The notes: generated from the sequence alone by a model not told the origin. Positions 1-11,042 are shown, counted from the stretch's first letter. The stretch is DNA of 64,000 nt from Leguminivora glycinivorella (GCF_023078275.1 NC_062993.1:7253252-7317251); one strand, 5' to 3'. Numbers and translations: made by a program.

Positions 1-1196
1 TTTGCTATATGACCGGGTTTCAAGCAATTGAGACATACTTTCATCCCTTTAACCTTATCTGCGCGTTCTTTATTCGATAACGCGAGAAAGTCGGGGCACT
101 CAAATAGCCAATGACCACGCTTACACAACGGACATTCATATGAAAAAAGTGGGCTACTCACAGTATTAGTTTGACGTTCATCTAGTCCTACGAAACACTT
201 TTCCTTAACTTGTCGCACAGCGGAGCGCGCGTGCGCAGCGGAGGCAGCGCCGGCGCGAGCGGCGAGCGGCCAGGACGCGCGGCGCCCGGGCCCGTCCATC
301 GCCATGGTTTCCAACAGATCCGCACGGTCGCTGAGGAAATGTATGATAGCATCGAAAGTAACTGTTTCGCAACTAGGCACAAACTCCTCCCACTCTCGTC
401 TAGTAACATTGTCAAGTTTTTGACATATTATATAAACTAATAATGTATCCCAATGGGTGGTTGGTTCATCAAGGGTCGCTAACGCACGTATATTTTTACA
501 TATCGTATCTATAAGATGCCTAATAGCTGTCGGCGACTCCTTGGTAATTGGGGTTAAATTAAATATGGCCTTAATATGATTATTCACCAATAACCGCTTG
601 TTATTGTACCTATCGCATAATAACTGCCAGGCTATTTTATAGTTACTACTAGATAAGGCTAAGGATTGTACAATTATCGCGGCACTTCCTACTAATGAAG
701 CCCGCAGATAATGAAACTTATTTACATCATCAATGGAGTCGTCATTATTAATTAAACTATCGAATGTGTCACGAAACTCAAGCCATGTATCATACGAGCC
801 TCCAAACTTCGGTAAAGAAATGGTAGGTAACTTACATTTTACATGTGGATGGCGCCGCGTATTGTTGTCGGAACCCCCATCGCTAGGCGCGACCTTGGAA
901 TGCATGGTTACCAATTCCTTAGCCGCCGCGACTGACGAGTAGTATAAATCCTCGAACTCAGACCTCTCGTCTAACTGGGCCTCGTCATCCTCTGCCATGT
1001 ACTCCAACTTGGTTTGAATTTCATCATACGTGTTGTAAACACATTCCAATTTAGCAATCCGAAGCTGAAGTTCCGTCACCTGAGCCGCACACAACACTTT
1101 TTCGGCTAACTCGCGTATGTAACCTGAAAATTTAGTTAATCGCGACTTAATATGACCCCTTTTTTTAATTAACTCTTTCATCACGGCTTCTGACAT
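1..1196 (-). CDS. BEL/Pao retrotransposon Gag, N-terminal 398 residues (runs off left edge)
   Basis: The frame is open from an ATG at 1196-1194 to the window edge, so the protein is cut by the window and not by a stop. Residues about 1-100 are charged and probably helical. Residues about 123-310 carry the pattern of the DUF1759 family, the Gag of Pao/BEL elements: LPTISLPKFGGSYDTWLEF near residue 123, then KFHYLRASLVGSA near 160. A zinc knuckle C-X2-C-X3-H-X4-C lies at residues 355-367, and a second knuckle starts at C388. Gag binds and packages the element RNA. The family is established knowledge and the motifs are seen directly. Residues about 298-325 come from a very GC-rich stretch inserted in frame between capsid-like part and knuckle. 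The intact frame suggests a young copy. Pol would lie to the left. LTR boundaries to the right were not resolved. Confidence 0.88.
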   Translation of the reverse strand, partial: MSEAVMKELIKKRGHIKSRLTKFSGYIRELAEKVLCAAQVTELQLRIAKLECVYNTYDEIQTKLEYMAEDDEAQLDERSEFEDLYYSSVAAAKELVTMHSKVAPSDGGSDNNTRRHPHVKCKLPTISLPKFGGSYDTWLEFRDTFDSLINNDDSIDDVNKFHYLRASLVGSAAIIVQSLALSSSNYKIAWQLLCDRYNNKRLLVNNHIKAIFNLTPITKESPTAIRHLIDTICKNIRALATLDEPTTHWDTLLVYIICQKLDNVTRREWEEFVPSCETVTFDAIIHFLSDRADLLETMAMDGPGRRASWPLAARAGAASAAHARSAVRQVKEKCFVGLDERQTNTVSSPLFSYECPLCKRGHWLFECPDFLALSNKERADKVKGMKVCLNCLKPGHIA

Positions 1197-2387
1197 CTTT
1201 AATTGTACTTAATATTTACCTTCTTAGCACTTAAACACTTTATTTCACCATAAACACCAGCACAATAAACCAGGAACGTAAACTTAACCACTTTCTTATG
1301 AATTTAATCCTAATTATTCCAATGTTGTTTACTTAATGCAAGCCGGCTGAGTTATGGCGATAAATACCTATGGCGGCCGGGCGTCCCGTTAGATATAGCA
1401 AAAAACGTTATCAGCGCTCGGCCGATTTACCTATGCAATTTTAAAACTGAAGATTTATTTGAGTTTTAGGTATGATTTATTTGTATAGAAATCGTAAATA
1501 GGTAACGGTTATTGATTTAATGTATGTTTAAAATAGGTATTGGGTTTTAAAGGATAGGTGATTAATTGATTATCTTAATACGCTGTGTCAAATAGAAGAA
1601 TGTTTTAGAAAATAGGTATTTGTAGAATTTAGGATGGTAATTAAGGAACGGACTCACTTTTAGCTCTTCTTAACCTGTTCACTCCTTATGGACGTCGTCG
1701 AATACGGAATAATGATATGGGTCGTCGTATCCGGAATATAGGTAGAACAGTTGAGCACTTCGTAGCTGGATGAAGAAATAGCCGCCTCGGGATACTTCTA
1801 GCTGCACTCCTCACTGGAAAGCCGGTATGTTGGATGGGCAGGAAATATTCCACACGATGCGTTTCTCCTTTGTCTCAGCCGCAATGGAGGCCCTTGGTCC
1901 TTAATAGCTCGTAGCTCGCTGATTCCAAATTATCTGGCATCGAAGACCATGTTGTGGATTGGAGAAGGACCAGGCAGAATAAAAAAATGTTAAAAATATA
2001 AAAATCCTCTATTCTGCCACAAAATACAAAATAGGAAATAGGATATCGGTTGCTCGATACGAGTTCAAAAACGAAAGTCACGAAGATGGCCAATGCGCAA
2101 ATTAGAGCGCATATTTTAAGGCAGAGGTCGCTCCCGTCGCCGTAGTGATGGTTGAAACTTTGCGTTTAGTTCCAACACCAATAAAGTAAAAACTGTTTAA
2201 ATCGGTTAACATTATAAAGAATTATCCCTGAAAAACCAGGTCGCGTAAATTAGTTAGCAAATTGACCGGGAGATGGCGCTATACACTATAATACTCATTA
2301 GTGCCTATACTTTTGTCTTCTAGTCAAGTCATTAGAGTTATATGAAAATATGAGATTATTTTTACTAGGTAGTTTGAAAGAAAGTTT
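1197..2387. other. Leader and flanking sequence, no gene recognised
   Basis: This AT-rich stretch follows the start of the BEL/Pao gag and should hold its untranslated leader and 5' LTR. I could not find a matching LTR pair or a confident primer-binding site, because the other LTR lies outside the window. No open frame here looks like a gene. Confidence 0.5.
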
Positions 2388-2437
2388 GTACGGAACCCTC
2401 GGTGGGCGAGTCCGACTCGCACTTGGCCGGTTTTTTA
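2388..2437. repeat. Lepidopteran interspersed repeat end
   Basis: The block runs from GTACGGAACCCTCGGTGGGC to a GGCCGGTTTTTT tail. I know this motif as a very common repeat end in moth and butterfly genomes. An inverted partial copy lies at 3233-3265, so 2388-3265 could be one degenerate element with inverted ends. Nothing else is recognised between them. Confidence 0.7.
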
Positions 2438-3359
2438 TCTTTGGCGAATGTTTGTTTCAGCCCACATTGGGTGATTAGAAAAGGTGCAATTTTTTGCAAA
2501 ATACTCATATGACTTTTTTTTGCATTATTCAAAATTTAACCCTTAAATGCATGACCTTGACAAATATTTATTCAAACTTGAATTTTGACACGCTGTCAAT
2601 AGAGTCAAAAATGCATGATGCATATACATATACATCACTATGTATTTAAGGGTAAAATGTCAAAACTGCAGTAAAAATAAAAGATCTAACTGGATAAGAA
2701 TCACAGACATTTTAACCAACTTCCTTTTATTTCAACCAATCATAATATCTACTCGAACATTCTCGTTAAACGGAGATCGGCGTCTTTATGTCTCTAACAA
2801 GCTTCTTTGATATATTTTTGTTACAAAATAATGTAGAAAAGCAGCTTTGAAGAGGTTATTTGCTTTATAAATTGAAAGAAAAATAATAATGTGCCTAAGC
2901 TGCTGGTAATGATATTGCATTATGTAAATCATAATGACATTAAATGAACTAAAGGTAAAACAGATACGAGTAGTATAAGTATTTGAAGGGTCCGTTTGAC
3001 AAAATTGCAGAAACAGTACTAGGTAGTTATGTTTTTAATTATAGTATTTGTCAATCGGTCGTTCTTTCACCTGTCCTTCCGTTAATCCATCTATTTGTCC
3101 CTATCTATATAACTACCAAGGCAAGTTTACTCATACATGGAAACAATAAGATGTTATTGATTATTAATGTAACTGCACTTGGAACAAAAACCTTTGGCTC
3201 TTTTATTATTGCACATTATAAGCAGTTGGTGGAAAAAAACCGGCCAAGTGCGAGTTGTACTCGCGTTGCAAGCGTACACTGCAAGAAGGGCTTAAACGCC
3301 TCCTTTTTAGTAGGAACTTAAGTCATTTTTGCGAATAATCGATATTTTGAACAAAACGA
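2438..3359. other. Unassigned AT-rich DNA left of the gypsy element
   Basis: It contains an inverted partial copy (3233-3265) of the repeat end at 2388-2437. The 112-codon open frame in 2983-3321 has no recognisable motif and runs into that repeat, so I do not call it a gene. Bases 3356-3359 (ACGA) are the left target-site duplication of the gypsy element. Confidence 0.5.
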
Positions 3360-4464
3360 TGTAGCCGGCTAGTCAGCGGAGAAATGAAACAAAGGTTCTT
3401 CAAGTAAACAATATATAAATATATAAACTAATATATACAATAAAATGGGTAATATCTGTCAGTACGCGAGTAGGTAGTAAAAGATCGTCACTGGCCTCAA
3501 CGTTCCTTCTGCTGGTCTTCGTCTATCCGTATAACGTGGTCTGTCCTCAGGTGCCACTGCGCGAGTTGTACAGAAACCAGGCTGAAGATGTTCCAGCGCT
3601 GAGTAGTATAAGCAGCGACGTTCAGCAAAGTTCTTCTTAAATTTTAAAGTAGAAGAAAGGACTGCAACAATCGTGCGTGCTTAGGTCTGCAGTCGGAACC
3701 TAGCCCAGGCCTTATTCGCTTTCGCGAAACAGTGACGTACAATAAGACTTGGATTAGGTTTCAACATTAATAGTTATTTGTTATACAAGGGGGCAAAGTT
3801 GTATTTTAACGCCGAGTGTGGAATTGAAAAACGAGCAAGTGAAAGGATTCTATAGTTGAACCTCGAGCGAAGCGAGTGGTTCGAGAATATAATCCTGAAC
3901 TTGCGAGTTTCTTAACACACGAGAAGTAAAATACATTTGCACCCGAGTGTAACACAAAACTTTTCCTCTCACTATAGCGAGGAAACTAAAACGCAAAAAA
4001 TGCGTTTGTCACTGCTTCCAGTAGTTCCACAGGTGGTAAATCATCTTTATTACTATATTCACCTACTCTTATCAATTTTAAAGCAGTTAATTTGACTTTA
4101 TTCAAGGTCAAATAACTTTACCCACTAGTGGATAAAATGCGTTTTTACCCGCTGGTATTAAAGGACAAAACACGTGTTTCCGAGCTAGTGGGGGGAAAAT
4201 GAATAAACTTAACTATTTACACATATTATACAATTATAAGTACCTGCATAAGAGGCAGCCCAACACAAACACACTGTTTTTACAATAGAAGTATTTCACA
4301 AGTTTTAAATGCAATTAAATAATTAGCACTTGAAATGTATATGAGCCTTCCCCGGCAGAGAAAATTTTGTGCAAAAAAACAAAAGACGCGTGATATGGCC
4401 GTACTTTTTCTTCTTAGCGGCCAGTGCGCGCGGCGACTGCAACATGCAGGTTTGCCATGTTACA
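3360..4464 (-). repeat. 3' LTR of the gypsy element (carries a 428-bp insertion)
   Basis: The plus-strand ends are TGTAGCCGGC and CATGTTACA. It matches 17754-17807 plus 20586-21204 almost base for base once the insertions are removed. Net LTR length is about 675 bp. Bases 3771-4198 have no counterpart in the other LTR. Confidence 0.85.
3771..4198. mobile_element. Insertion in the 3' LTR, non-autonomous element
   Basis: The uninterrupted sequence is seen in the other LTR at about 20930-20945, so this is a natural filled/empty site pair. One edge, TTATTTGTTATACAAGGGGG, resembles in reverse the edge at 38290-38330, where the words GGGGGCAAAG and TTATTTG recur. No open frame is present. The target duplication is at most two or three A/T bases. 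Confidence 0.7.
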
Positions 4465-4540
4465 GTACCCCTCGCGCCCAGGAGAATTTTCCAGAATAGA
4501 ACATGAGGAAAATTCCAGAAAGAAAAATATATAACACTGT

Positions 4541-5599
4541 TTATAATTTCAAATCTTTAATGTGCCATCTCCCTATGGCACGCCCAGTGGAATCAGCTAA
4601 TTCATACACAAGAGGAGAAAGCTTTTTTAAAACAGTACACTTTACAAATTTGGGAGCAAGTTTAGCAGTAAAATATTTACCAGCGTCACTTAACTGATAA
4701 TTACGACGCCAAACAATATCGCCTTCATTAAACTCTGCATGTTTACGCCTTAAATTATAATATTTACAATTTTTTACATGAGCCTCCCAAATTGCAGCTT
4801 GCACTTTGTCAAGAATGGGCGACAAGTGGCCTAAATTCTCAGCGTATATGTCACGTGGTGCAAATATGAGGTCGTCATAATCGACTTCACTAGAATTAGG
4901 GGCACCGTAGAAGGAACCACATGGGACAAGCTCCCTTCCGAACACCAGAAAAGCAGGACTGAACGCAGTGACTTCATTAACACTGGTGTTGATGGCAAAT
5001 TGGATCTTAGGAATATTAAGATCCCAATTTCTATGATCGTTTTCTACAAACGAGCTAATAGCTATCATTAAAGTCCGATTGTATCGCTCCACAGAATTCA
5101 CTTGAGGACAATATTTAGGAGTAAAGTGTACTTCAGGAATCTGATATTTACTAAAAAGGTCTTGTAAATCATTGCTAATAAACTGAGCACCATTGTCCAT
5201 TATAACAGTCCGCGGAAAACCATGTACTATGAATACGAAATCCTCCAAAATCTTACATATTATACTCGACGTTGCCTTTTTAATGGGAAATATTAAGCAG
5301 TATTTCGAAAAGCAACAATTGACAACTAAAATGTACCGATTTTGTTTACGAGTCATTGGTAATGTGCCAACAAGATCAATGGACAAACACTGAAACGGTC
5401 TGCAACACTCTTTGGGTTTGCCCATAATTCCCAAAGTTTGATGATTCTGGTACTTATACGCTAAACATGTCTCACATCTTGCGATATATTTACAAACTAG
5501 TTTTTTAAAGGTGCGCGGGGCCCGAGGGCCCCGCGGTGTTCTTAAGTCTTTTTGCTTTGGGGTGATCAGACTGTTGTATGTCTGACTAATTTGCCTCAT
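4541..5599 (-). CDS. Ty3/gypsy integrase, 352 residues, N-terminal part disrupted
   Basis: This is the C-terminal integrase part of pol, the enzyme that joins element cDNA to host DNA. The catalytic triad is visible: D75 (SIDLVG), D135 (VIMDNGAQF) and E171 (NSVERYNRT), a D-X59-D-X35-E spacing. The zinc finger is incomplete: C42 and C45 are present, but the histidine pair expected upstream is missing. Residues 1-30 are encoded instead by unrelated sequence that includes a perfect GC-rich palindrome (5514-5535). A C-terminal stretch, residues about 290-352, with GDIVW and a final GRWHIKDLKL, fits the usual integrase tail. The listed start is just the first ATG after the break and not a native start. 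It is followed on its own strand by the purine-rich tract and the 3' LTR, as expected. The copy is not functional. Confidence 0.9.
   Translation of the reverse strand: MRQISQTYNSLITPKQKDLRTPRGPRAPRTFKKLVCKYIARCETCLAYKYQNHQTLGIMGKPKECCRPFQCLSIDLVGTLPMTRKQNRYILVVNCCFSKYCLIFPIKKATSSIICKILEDFVFIVHGFPRTVIMDNGAQFISNDLQDLFSKYQIPEVHFTPKYCPQVNSVERYNRTLMIAISSFVENDHRNWDLNIPKIQFAINTSVNEVTAFSPAFLVFGRELVPCGSFYGAPNSSEVDYDDLIFAPRDIYAENLGHLSPILDKVQAAIWEAHVKNCKYYNLRRKHAEFNEGDIVWRRNYQLSDAGKYFTAKLAPKFVKCTVLKKLSPLVYELADSTGRAIGRWHIKDLKL
5514..5535. repeat. GC-rich palindrome inside the integrase reading frame
   Basis: Two 10-base arms (CGCGGGGCCC and its complement) flank a 2-base centre. It sits where the integrase zinc finger breaks down. 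Similar GC palindromes are clustered at 5714-6390 and at 17551-17580 in the same gypsy footprint. Confidence 0.85.
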
Positions 5600-5819
5600 G
5601 CACTAACTACTGTAGTAGTAGTAACCGTGGTAAGAGAAGACTATTACTTATTAGTATATAGTTTATAGTATGTAGTTTTAGTTTTGACTTGAGTTTACAA
5701 AAGAGTTAGGCGTGGGAGCACTGTCTGCCCGCAGCTCGGCCTGCGGCCTCGCGTGCTTGGGAGCCTCTCAGACACGCTCCGGGCTTTCGGCCCTCCGCGT
5801 AATTACTATGGGGGTTGTA

Positions 5820-5962
5820 GGGAAGTTGAAGCTTAAACACGACCCAATAGTAAAAGTGTCTTGAGAAGCTCACGACGGGCCTACGGCCTGCGGCCTCCGG
5901 CCCGTCGATTCGCTTCTCTAAGCCACTTTTACTATTGGGTCGTGTTTAAGCTCCAACTTCCC
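5820..5962. repeat. Large hairpin, copy 1
   Basis: Arms of about 50 bp begin GGGAAGTTGAAGCTTAAACA and end with the near-complement finishing at ACTTCCC. The centre is itself a GC palindrome (5873-5907, CGACGGGCC...GGCCCGTCG). Confidence 0.88.
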
Positions 5963-6214
5963 GGTCCGCCGGCAAGCCTATCAGGGACGCTCCGGGCCTT
6001 CGGCCCTACGCGGAGCTCGGCCTTCGGCCTTCGCTGGGTTTCGAAGCTCCGCGTCGGGCCTCCGGCCCGCCGCGTCGCTTTTAAGACACTTTAACTATTG
6101 TTTTCCTTGGGAGCACTGTCTGTCCGCAGCTCGGCCTGCGGCCTCGCGTGCTTGGGCGCCTCTGAGCCACGCTCCGGGCCTTCGGCCCTCCGCGTAGTTA
6201 CTGTGGTGGTTGTA

Positions 6215-6357
6215 GGGAAGTTGGAGCTTAAACACGACCCAATAGTAAAAGTGTCTTGAGAAGCTCACGACGGGCCTACGGCCTGCGGCCTCCGGCCCGT
6301 CGTTTCGCTTCTCTAAGCCACTTTTACTATTGGGTCGTGTTTAAGCTCCAACTTCCC
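6215..6357. repeat. Large hairpin, copy 2
   Basis: This is the same hairpin, 395 bp downstream and of identical length. The centre keeps CGACGGGCC...GGCCCGTCG. The differences I saw are single bases, and several restore arm pairing. Confidence 0.88.
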
Positions 6358-6566
6358 GGTCCGCCGGCGAGCCTATCAGGGTCATGAACGACCTGGGACC
6401 TCTGACTATGATGGCTTCATAATCTGTGGCAGTAAGGCTTAGTGCACACGTTTATTAGGCGCATTCCACGAGGATGTCCCTTACGAAAATACTTTTGTCT
6501 CGTATGGTAGCTACTTCAATGAAATCCGTAAAGCTCCAAACAACTGCCAATTTCTTAGACAGGCCC

Positions 6567-6725
6567 CGTAGCCGAATGGCATTTCTGCGATGCAAAACGC
6601 CAACGAATCGCCGCAGAATGTAGTCTGGCTCTGTCGCGCCAACACGCAAGAGCGACGGAGAGATAGAGAGCTACGAAAGAGATATTATCGTGAGCGTTTC
6701 GTGAGCGTTTGTGCATTCGGCTACG
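6567..6725. mobile_element. MITE family 1, copy A
   Basis: Inverted ends are CGTAGCCGAATGGCATTTCT and GTGCATTCGGCTACG. The interior holds TGGCTCTGTCGCGCCAA and GAGCGTTTCGTGAGCG. Four copies occur in the window: here, 7268-7412, 22762-22903 and 52200-52344. Confidence 0.85.
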
Positions 6726-7267
6726 AACACTGGTGAATGAAATGACCTAAAAAAACATGACATAGACATAGACATAGACATTTTATTAATAATATTATAA
6801 ATATTACACGTTCATCAATAAAATTATTTAACAACAATTAAATTAAGATTATTACAATTTCAGTCTAGTTATAATTTCGAATATTTAATTGAAAGATGCA
6901 TTCATTGATTATATTACATATGATATGTCATTTAGATTTGTTAATTTAAATATTATAAGAAGCAAAATCGCTATCTTAGCCTCTTCAAAAGTATTAAACA
7001 TTCCATTTTGTAAGAGACTTCTTCTTAAATTTACTATTAAGTTCGTTGATTATGCTTAATGAAATGTTTGCGTTAATTACCTAACCACAAACCTAAAACT
7101 ATATGCAAAATGCAAATTTATTTATGGAACGTAAATAAAATCAATGCTTGGATTTTTTTTATTATATCGGGAGTGAGTTTTAGGTCTTATGTAAGGTCGC
7201 TCTCACACGATCATAATACGTCGCGCGTGCGTGGCAGATTTAACGGTCGCTAACAGCGATCAGGCCC
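6726..7267. other. AT-rich filler inside the gypsy footprint
   Basis: A short CATAGA run (6760-6780) and AT-rich DNA are present. No gene, RNA or clear repeat is seen. Confidence 0.5.
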
Positions 7268-7412
7268 CGTAGCCGAATGGCATTTCTCCGACGACAAACG
7301 AAAGCGATACGCCGCTGGCTCTGTCGCGCCAATACGCAAGCGCGATAGAGATAGATATCTACTAGCGCTTCGTTTCGTGAGCGTTTCGTGAGCGATTGTG
7401 CCATTCGGCTAG
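7268..7412. mobile_element. MITE family 1, copy B
   Basis: Left end CGTAGCCGAATGGCATTTCT. The right end is degenerate (CCATTCGGCTAGCC). The interior matches copies A and D. Confidence 0.85.
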
Positions 7413-8207
7413 CCACCCTGGGAAATTAACTTCTTAACATTACAGTATGTTCCTGTATACCTACCTATTCATAAGTTATTTAAATTTTAGTTATAGGTAT
7501 TTGAGAAACTGAAATTTTGATAGGTTCTGGGCAGATTTTTAGAAGAGTAACTTATTATGAATTTATGGGAAGTAACGCCTAATCGATTCCACTTTATTCT
7601 AAATTTTACATCATCTTTAATTTAATTATTGTATAGGTACAACATGCCACGCCAGTAGATCTAAATATATTATAAAAGAAGAATCTGACTGACTGACTGA
7701 CTGACTGACTGACTGACTGACTGACTGACTGACTAACTGACTAACTGACTGACTAACTGACTGACTGACATATCAACGCACAGCCGAAACCGCTGGTCTT
7801 AGAGATTTCAAATTTGGCACGTAGGTTCCTTATACAGTGTAGAGGAGCACTAAGAAAGGATTTTCCAAAATTCACCTCCTAAGGGGGTCAAATGGGGGTT
7901 CAAAGTTTGTATGGGGAAACAAGATTAGTTTGACTATTTTATTCGAAACTTCACAGGAAGATTCCTTAAGACATATGACTGAATACGTGTTTCAGGTTTT
8001 TTGAAAATTTAACCCCTAAAAGGGTGAAAAGGGGGTGATAAAGTAAAAAAATCAATATGGGTATCGTTTTTATGGTTTATCGGGTCGCTGTTCACGATAA
8101 ATACAACGTTTTTAAAATCTAACGAGGCGGAAGTGAAATACCTTCTCCCCTGTTGTAGTGCAAATAATGGGGTTTAAATATCAAAAAAATATATAAAAGA
8201 AGATATT

Positions 8208-8510
<303 letters not shown>

Positions 8511-8625
8511 AAGCGCGGATCCAGCTTCGTGCCCAGGGGGGGGGTCACGTGGTAAAGGCCCGGGGCCCCAGGGGGGGGGGGGGTCACGTGGTCTATTTGT
8601 ATGGCCAACTTAGGCTCCAGGGGGG

Positions 8626-8866
8626 GGATAGGGATAGGGATACGGATAGGGATAGGGATAGGGATAGGGATAGGGATAGGGATAGGGATAGGGATAGGGA
8701 TAGGGATAGGGATAGGGATAGGGATAGGGATAGGGATAGGGATAGGGATAGGGATAGGGATAGGGATAGGGATAGGGATAGGGATAGGGATAGGGATAGG
8801 GATAGGGATAGGGATAGGGATAGGGATAGGGATAGGTATAGGGATAGGGGACGGGGACGGGGATAG
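8626..8866. repeat. (GGGATA)n array, about 38 copies
   Basis: A regular GGGATA hexamer array, fraying into GGGGAC and GGGATT variants up to about 8960. It faces the CCCTGT array across about 115 bp that contain G runs. The same hexamer forms the array at 19311-20049. Confidence 0.95.
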
Positions 8867-9360
8867 GGATAGGGGAGAGACGGGGGCAGGGACGGGACGG
8901 GAACGGGGTCGGGGACAAGGATAGAGATAGGGACGGGGATAAGAATAGGGATTGGGGTTGGAATAATCGGTCGGCAATCGATATCTAGGAAGTGTAAAAT
9001 GCAGGTGGCTCAGTGGGAAGGGATTAGTATTTAAGTAGGCATCGGCGAGTATCCTGCATCCGTAATAACTATTACATTCAATGTGCTGTAAGAAGATCGT
9101 TGTTTGCTTGCCTTTTATATGTTTACGTTTGCAATAAGTATAAGCAAAATGGAAAAAATTGTAAGCGATAATGCAAGGAAGTACTTTTTACCCTACCGTC
9201 GTCGTCACCATAGCGTCGAGATACTGGCTATGTGGGTTGTATGAAGTTTCCCCAGTATAAATATTTATATAGGTAAAATACATACATATTCGTACCTACT
9301 ACCTACGCTGTGGTCGCTGTGTAACAATTCTACAATCATTGCTAGAATTTCTTTTAAAAC

Positions 9361-9672
9361 AAGTAAGTAAGTAAGTAAGTAATTTATTTATTGTAAGCTG
9401 TGTACATATAGGTGTTCAATATTTCAAAAACAAAGTATCAACAGTTGCTCGTTACATGCGTACAATATAGAAATTAGAAACTTAAAGAATAAATAACAAC
9501 TATATACATTGTAACGTCTTAGAATCTAATACATTTCACTATCTGCCTCCATCACTTCGAAAAATTCTTTGAGGCTATAAAAAACATTATCCGTAAGAAA
9601 CTTTTTCAACTTAAATTTAAATTTCTTACCATCTAACATTTTAATATAATTAGGCAAGGCATTAAATACTCT
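9361..9672 (-). mobile_element. 5'-truncated LINE 3' end
   Basis: The minus strand reads FNALPNYIKMLDGKKFKFKL and then LKEFFEVMEADSEMY before a stop, which matches the known C-terminus of Jockey/CR1-type LINE reverse transcriptases. A 3' UTR and a (TTAC)n tail follow. The uninterrupted sequence is present at about 20355-20375, giving exact edges and a target duplication of two A at most. Confidence 0.85.
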
Positions 9673-10281
9673 AATAGTAATATGTGTAAGGTACAGTCAG
9701 CCAAAAAGCAGTGTAAGGTTCTTGGCTGACCGTACAGCAAATAGATCAGTTACAATGGCCCCCCAGTCGAGAATTGCCCCGCTTTACCTTAATCGAAATA
9801 ATCGCGGACAGATGTGGGCAAATTTTTTTTTGTTGTATGGTACCAAATTTGGCATGTCCTACCTCTTCTGACAAAGATTGCACAAATTCTATATCAATTT
9901 TTTACAGGCGTTTGATATTTATGCATAAATAAATAAATTGTATTTCAGAAATTATTAGTTTTGAATGAATATTAGTCATATTTTTAATAAAAACTTCTGT
10001 TTGAAGTCAACAAAAGTGTTGTTTTTCCCATGTCCTACTATGAAGTACTTATGTTTCATATGCGTTAAAATATTATTTTTGTATCATAACAATATGTTTT
10101 TATTTACTTAAATGTTTCTTTGTACATTAATTTCTAATTTAAATAACGCTTTATCTATCATAAATAGTTTTAGAATACTAAAAAATAATTTCAAACATAA
10201 ACCACAAAAAGTAGCTCTGTGGAAAATCCTACTGAGTTACGGAGAAATTTCGTCAATATTTACTTATTTTACTGGATTTTC

Positions 10282-11042
10282 AATGGCTTACTGGAGAATG
10301 CGGTGGGTGTGGACAAGGCAAGGCTCAACGCATTGTCTAAACTAGAGTCCGGCGCGTGGCTTCAGGCTCTTCCTTCTCCCTATGTGGGTACCCTCCTTGA
10401 CAATGACTCGATGCGGGTGGCCGTGGCTCTCCGCCTGGGCTGCAGTGTATGTGAACCCCATGTATGCATCTGCGGTTCCATGGTGGAGAGAGACGGTCAT
10501 CACGCATTGAGTTGCTGTCGGTGTGCATGGAGGCACCCTCGTCATCACGCCCTAAACGATATCGTGCGGAGGGCGTTGGTCTCGTCTCGGCGAATACACC
10601 GTGCGTGCTGGAGCCACCAGGTCTCAGCCGATCGGACGGGAAGAGGCCCGACGGGTTAACCTTGGTCCCTTGGGAGAGGGGCAGATGCCTGTTGTGGGAT
10701 GCCACGTGCGTCAACACTTTTGCTGCTTCCCACCTTAGCCGCACCGTGCGTTCGGCGGGGGCGGCGGCTGAAGCGGCGGTGGCTCGAAAGCGGGAAAAAT
10801 ACGCGGTCCTGTCCAATTATATTTTTGTCCCTCTTGCCGTAGAAACCACTGGCTGTTGGTGCGCAGAGGCCAAAACCTCCTTTATTAGAGAATTGGGCGG
10901 GAGGCTGAGCGAGCGTGGTCACGACCCCCGCTCCGGGTCGTTCCTGTTGCAAAGGTTGTCCATCGCGGTTCAACGTGGCAACGCGGCGAGCGTGATGGGC
11001 TCCTTTGCAGCTGGAGGGACTCGGAGTGGATTTAGTGAGTAG
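10282..11042 (+). pseudogene. Retroelement C-terminal domain (KRPDG type), frameshifted
   Basis: Two overlapping plus frames together give one protein. The first reads ARLNALSKLESGAWLQALPS, a Cys-rich stretch with CEPHVCICG, and ALSCCRCAWRHPRHHALND, up to about 10605. The second continues with LEPPGLSRSDGKRPDGLTL, WDATCVNTFAASHLSRT, FVPLAVETTGCW and LLQRLSIAVQRGNA. I know this domain as the conserved C-terminal part of reverse-transcriptase-containing proteins in many invertebrate genomes. I cannot name the clade with confidence. A one-base shift near 10610 breaks it and the reverse transcriptase upstream is missing. A second fragment of the family lies at 30371-30577. The GC content is far above the surroundings, as expected for a captured coding piece. 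Confidence 0.75.

Larger units (their letters stand above)
5714..6390. repeat. Tandem pair of GC-rich palindromic units (period 395 bp)
   Basis: Two copies of a unit of about 280 bp start at 5714 and 6109. Each unit has small palindromes of the type CTCGGCCTGCGGCCTCG and CTCCGGGCCTTCGGCCCTCC, then a large inverted repeat. Between the units lies a further block with several short GGCC-rich hairpins (5970-6090). The composition contrasts sharply with the AT-rich surroundings. No coding function is proposed. Confidence 0.85.

Noticed and set aside
2983..3321. A 112-codon membrane-like protein
   Set aside because: Hydrophobic by AT-rich composition. The end overlaps a repeat, and no splice or homology support is seen.
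5861..6094. A 77-codon GC-rich frame
   Set aside because: It lies across the palindromic GC repeats and has no motif.
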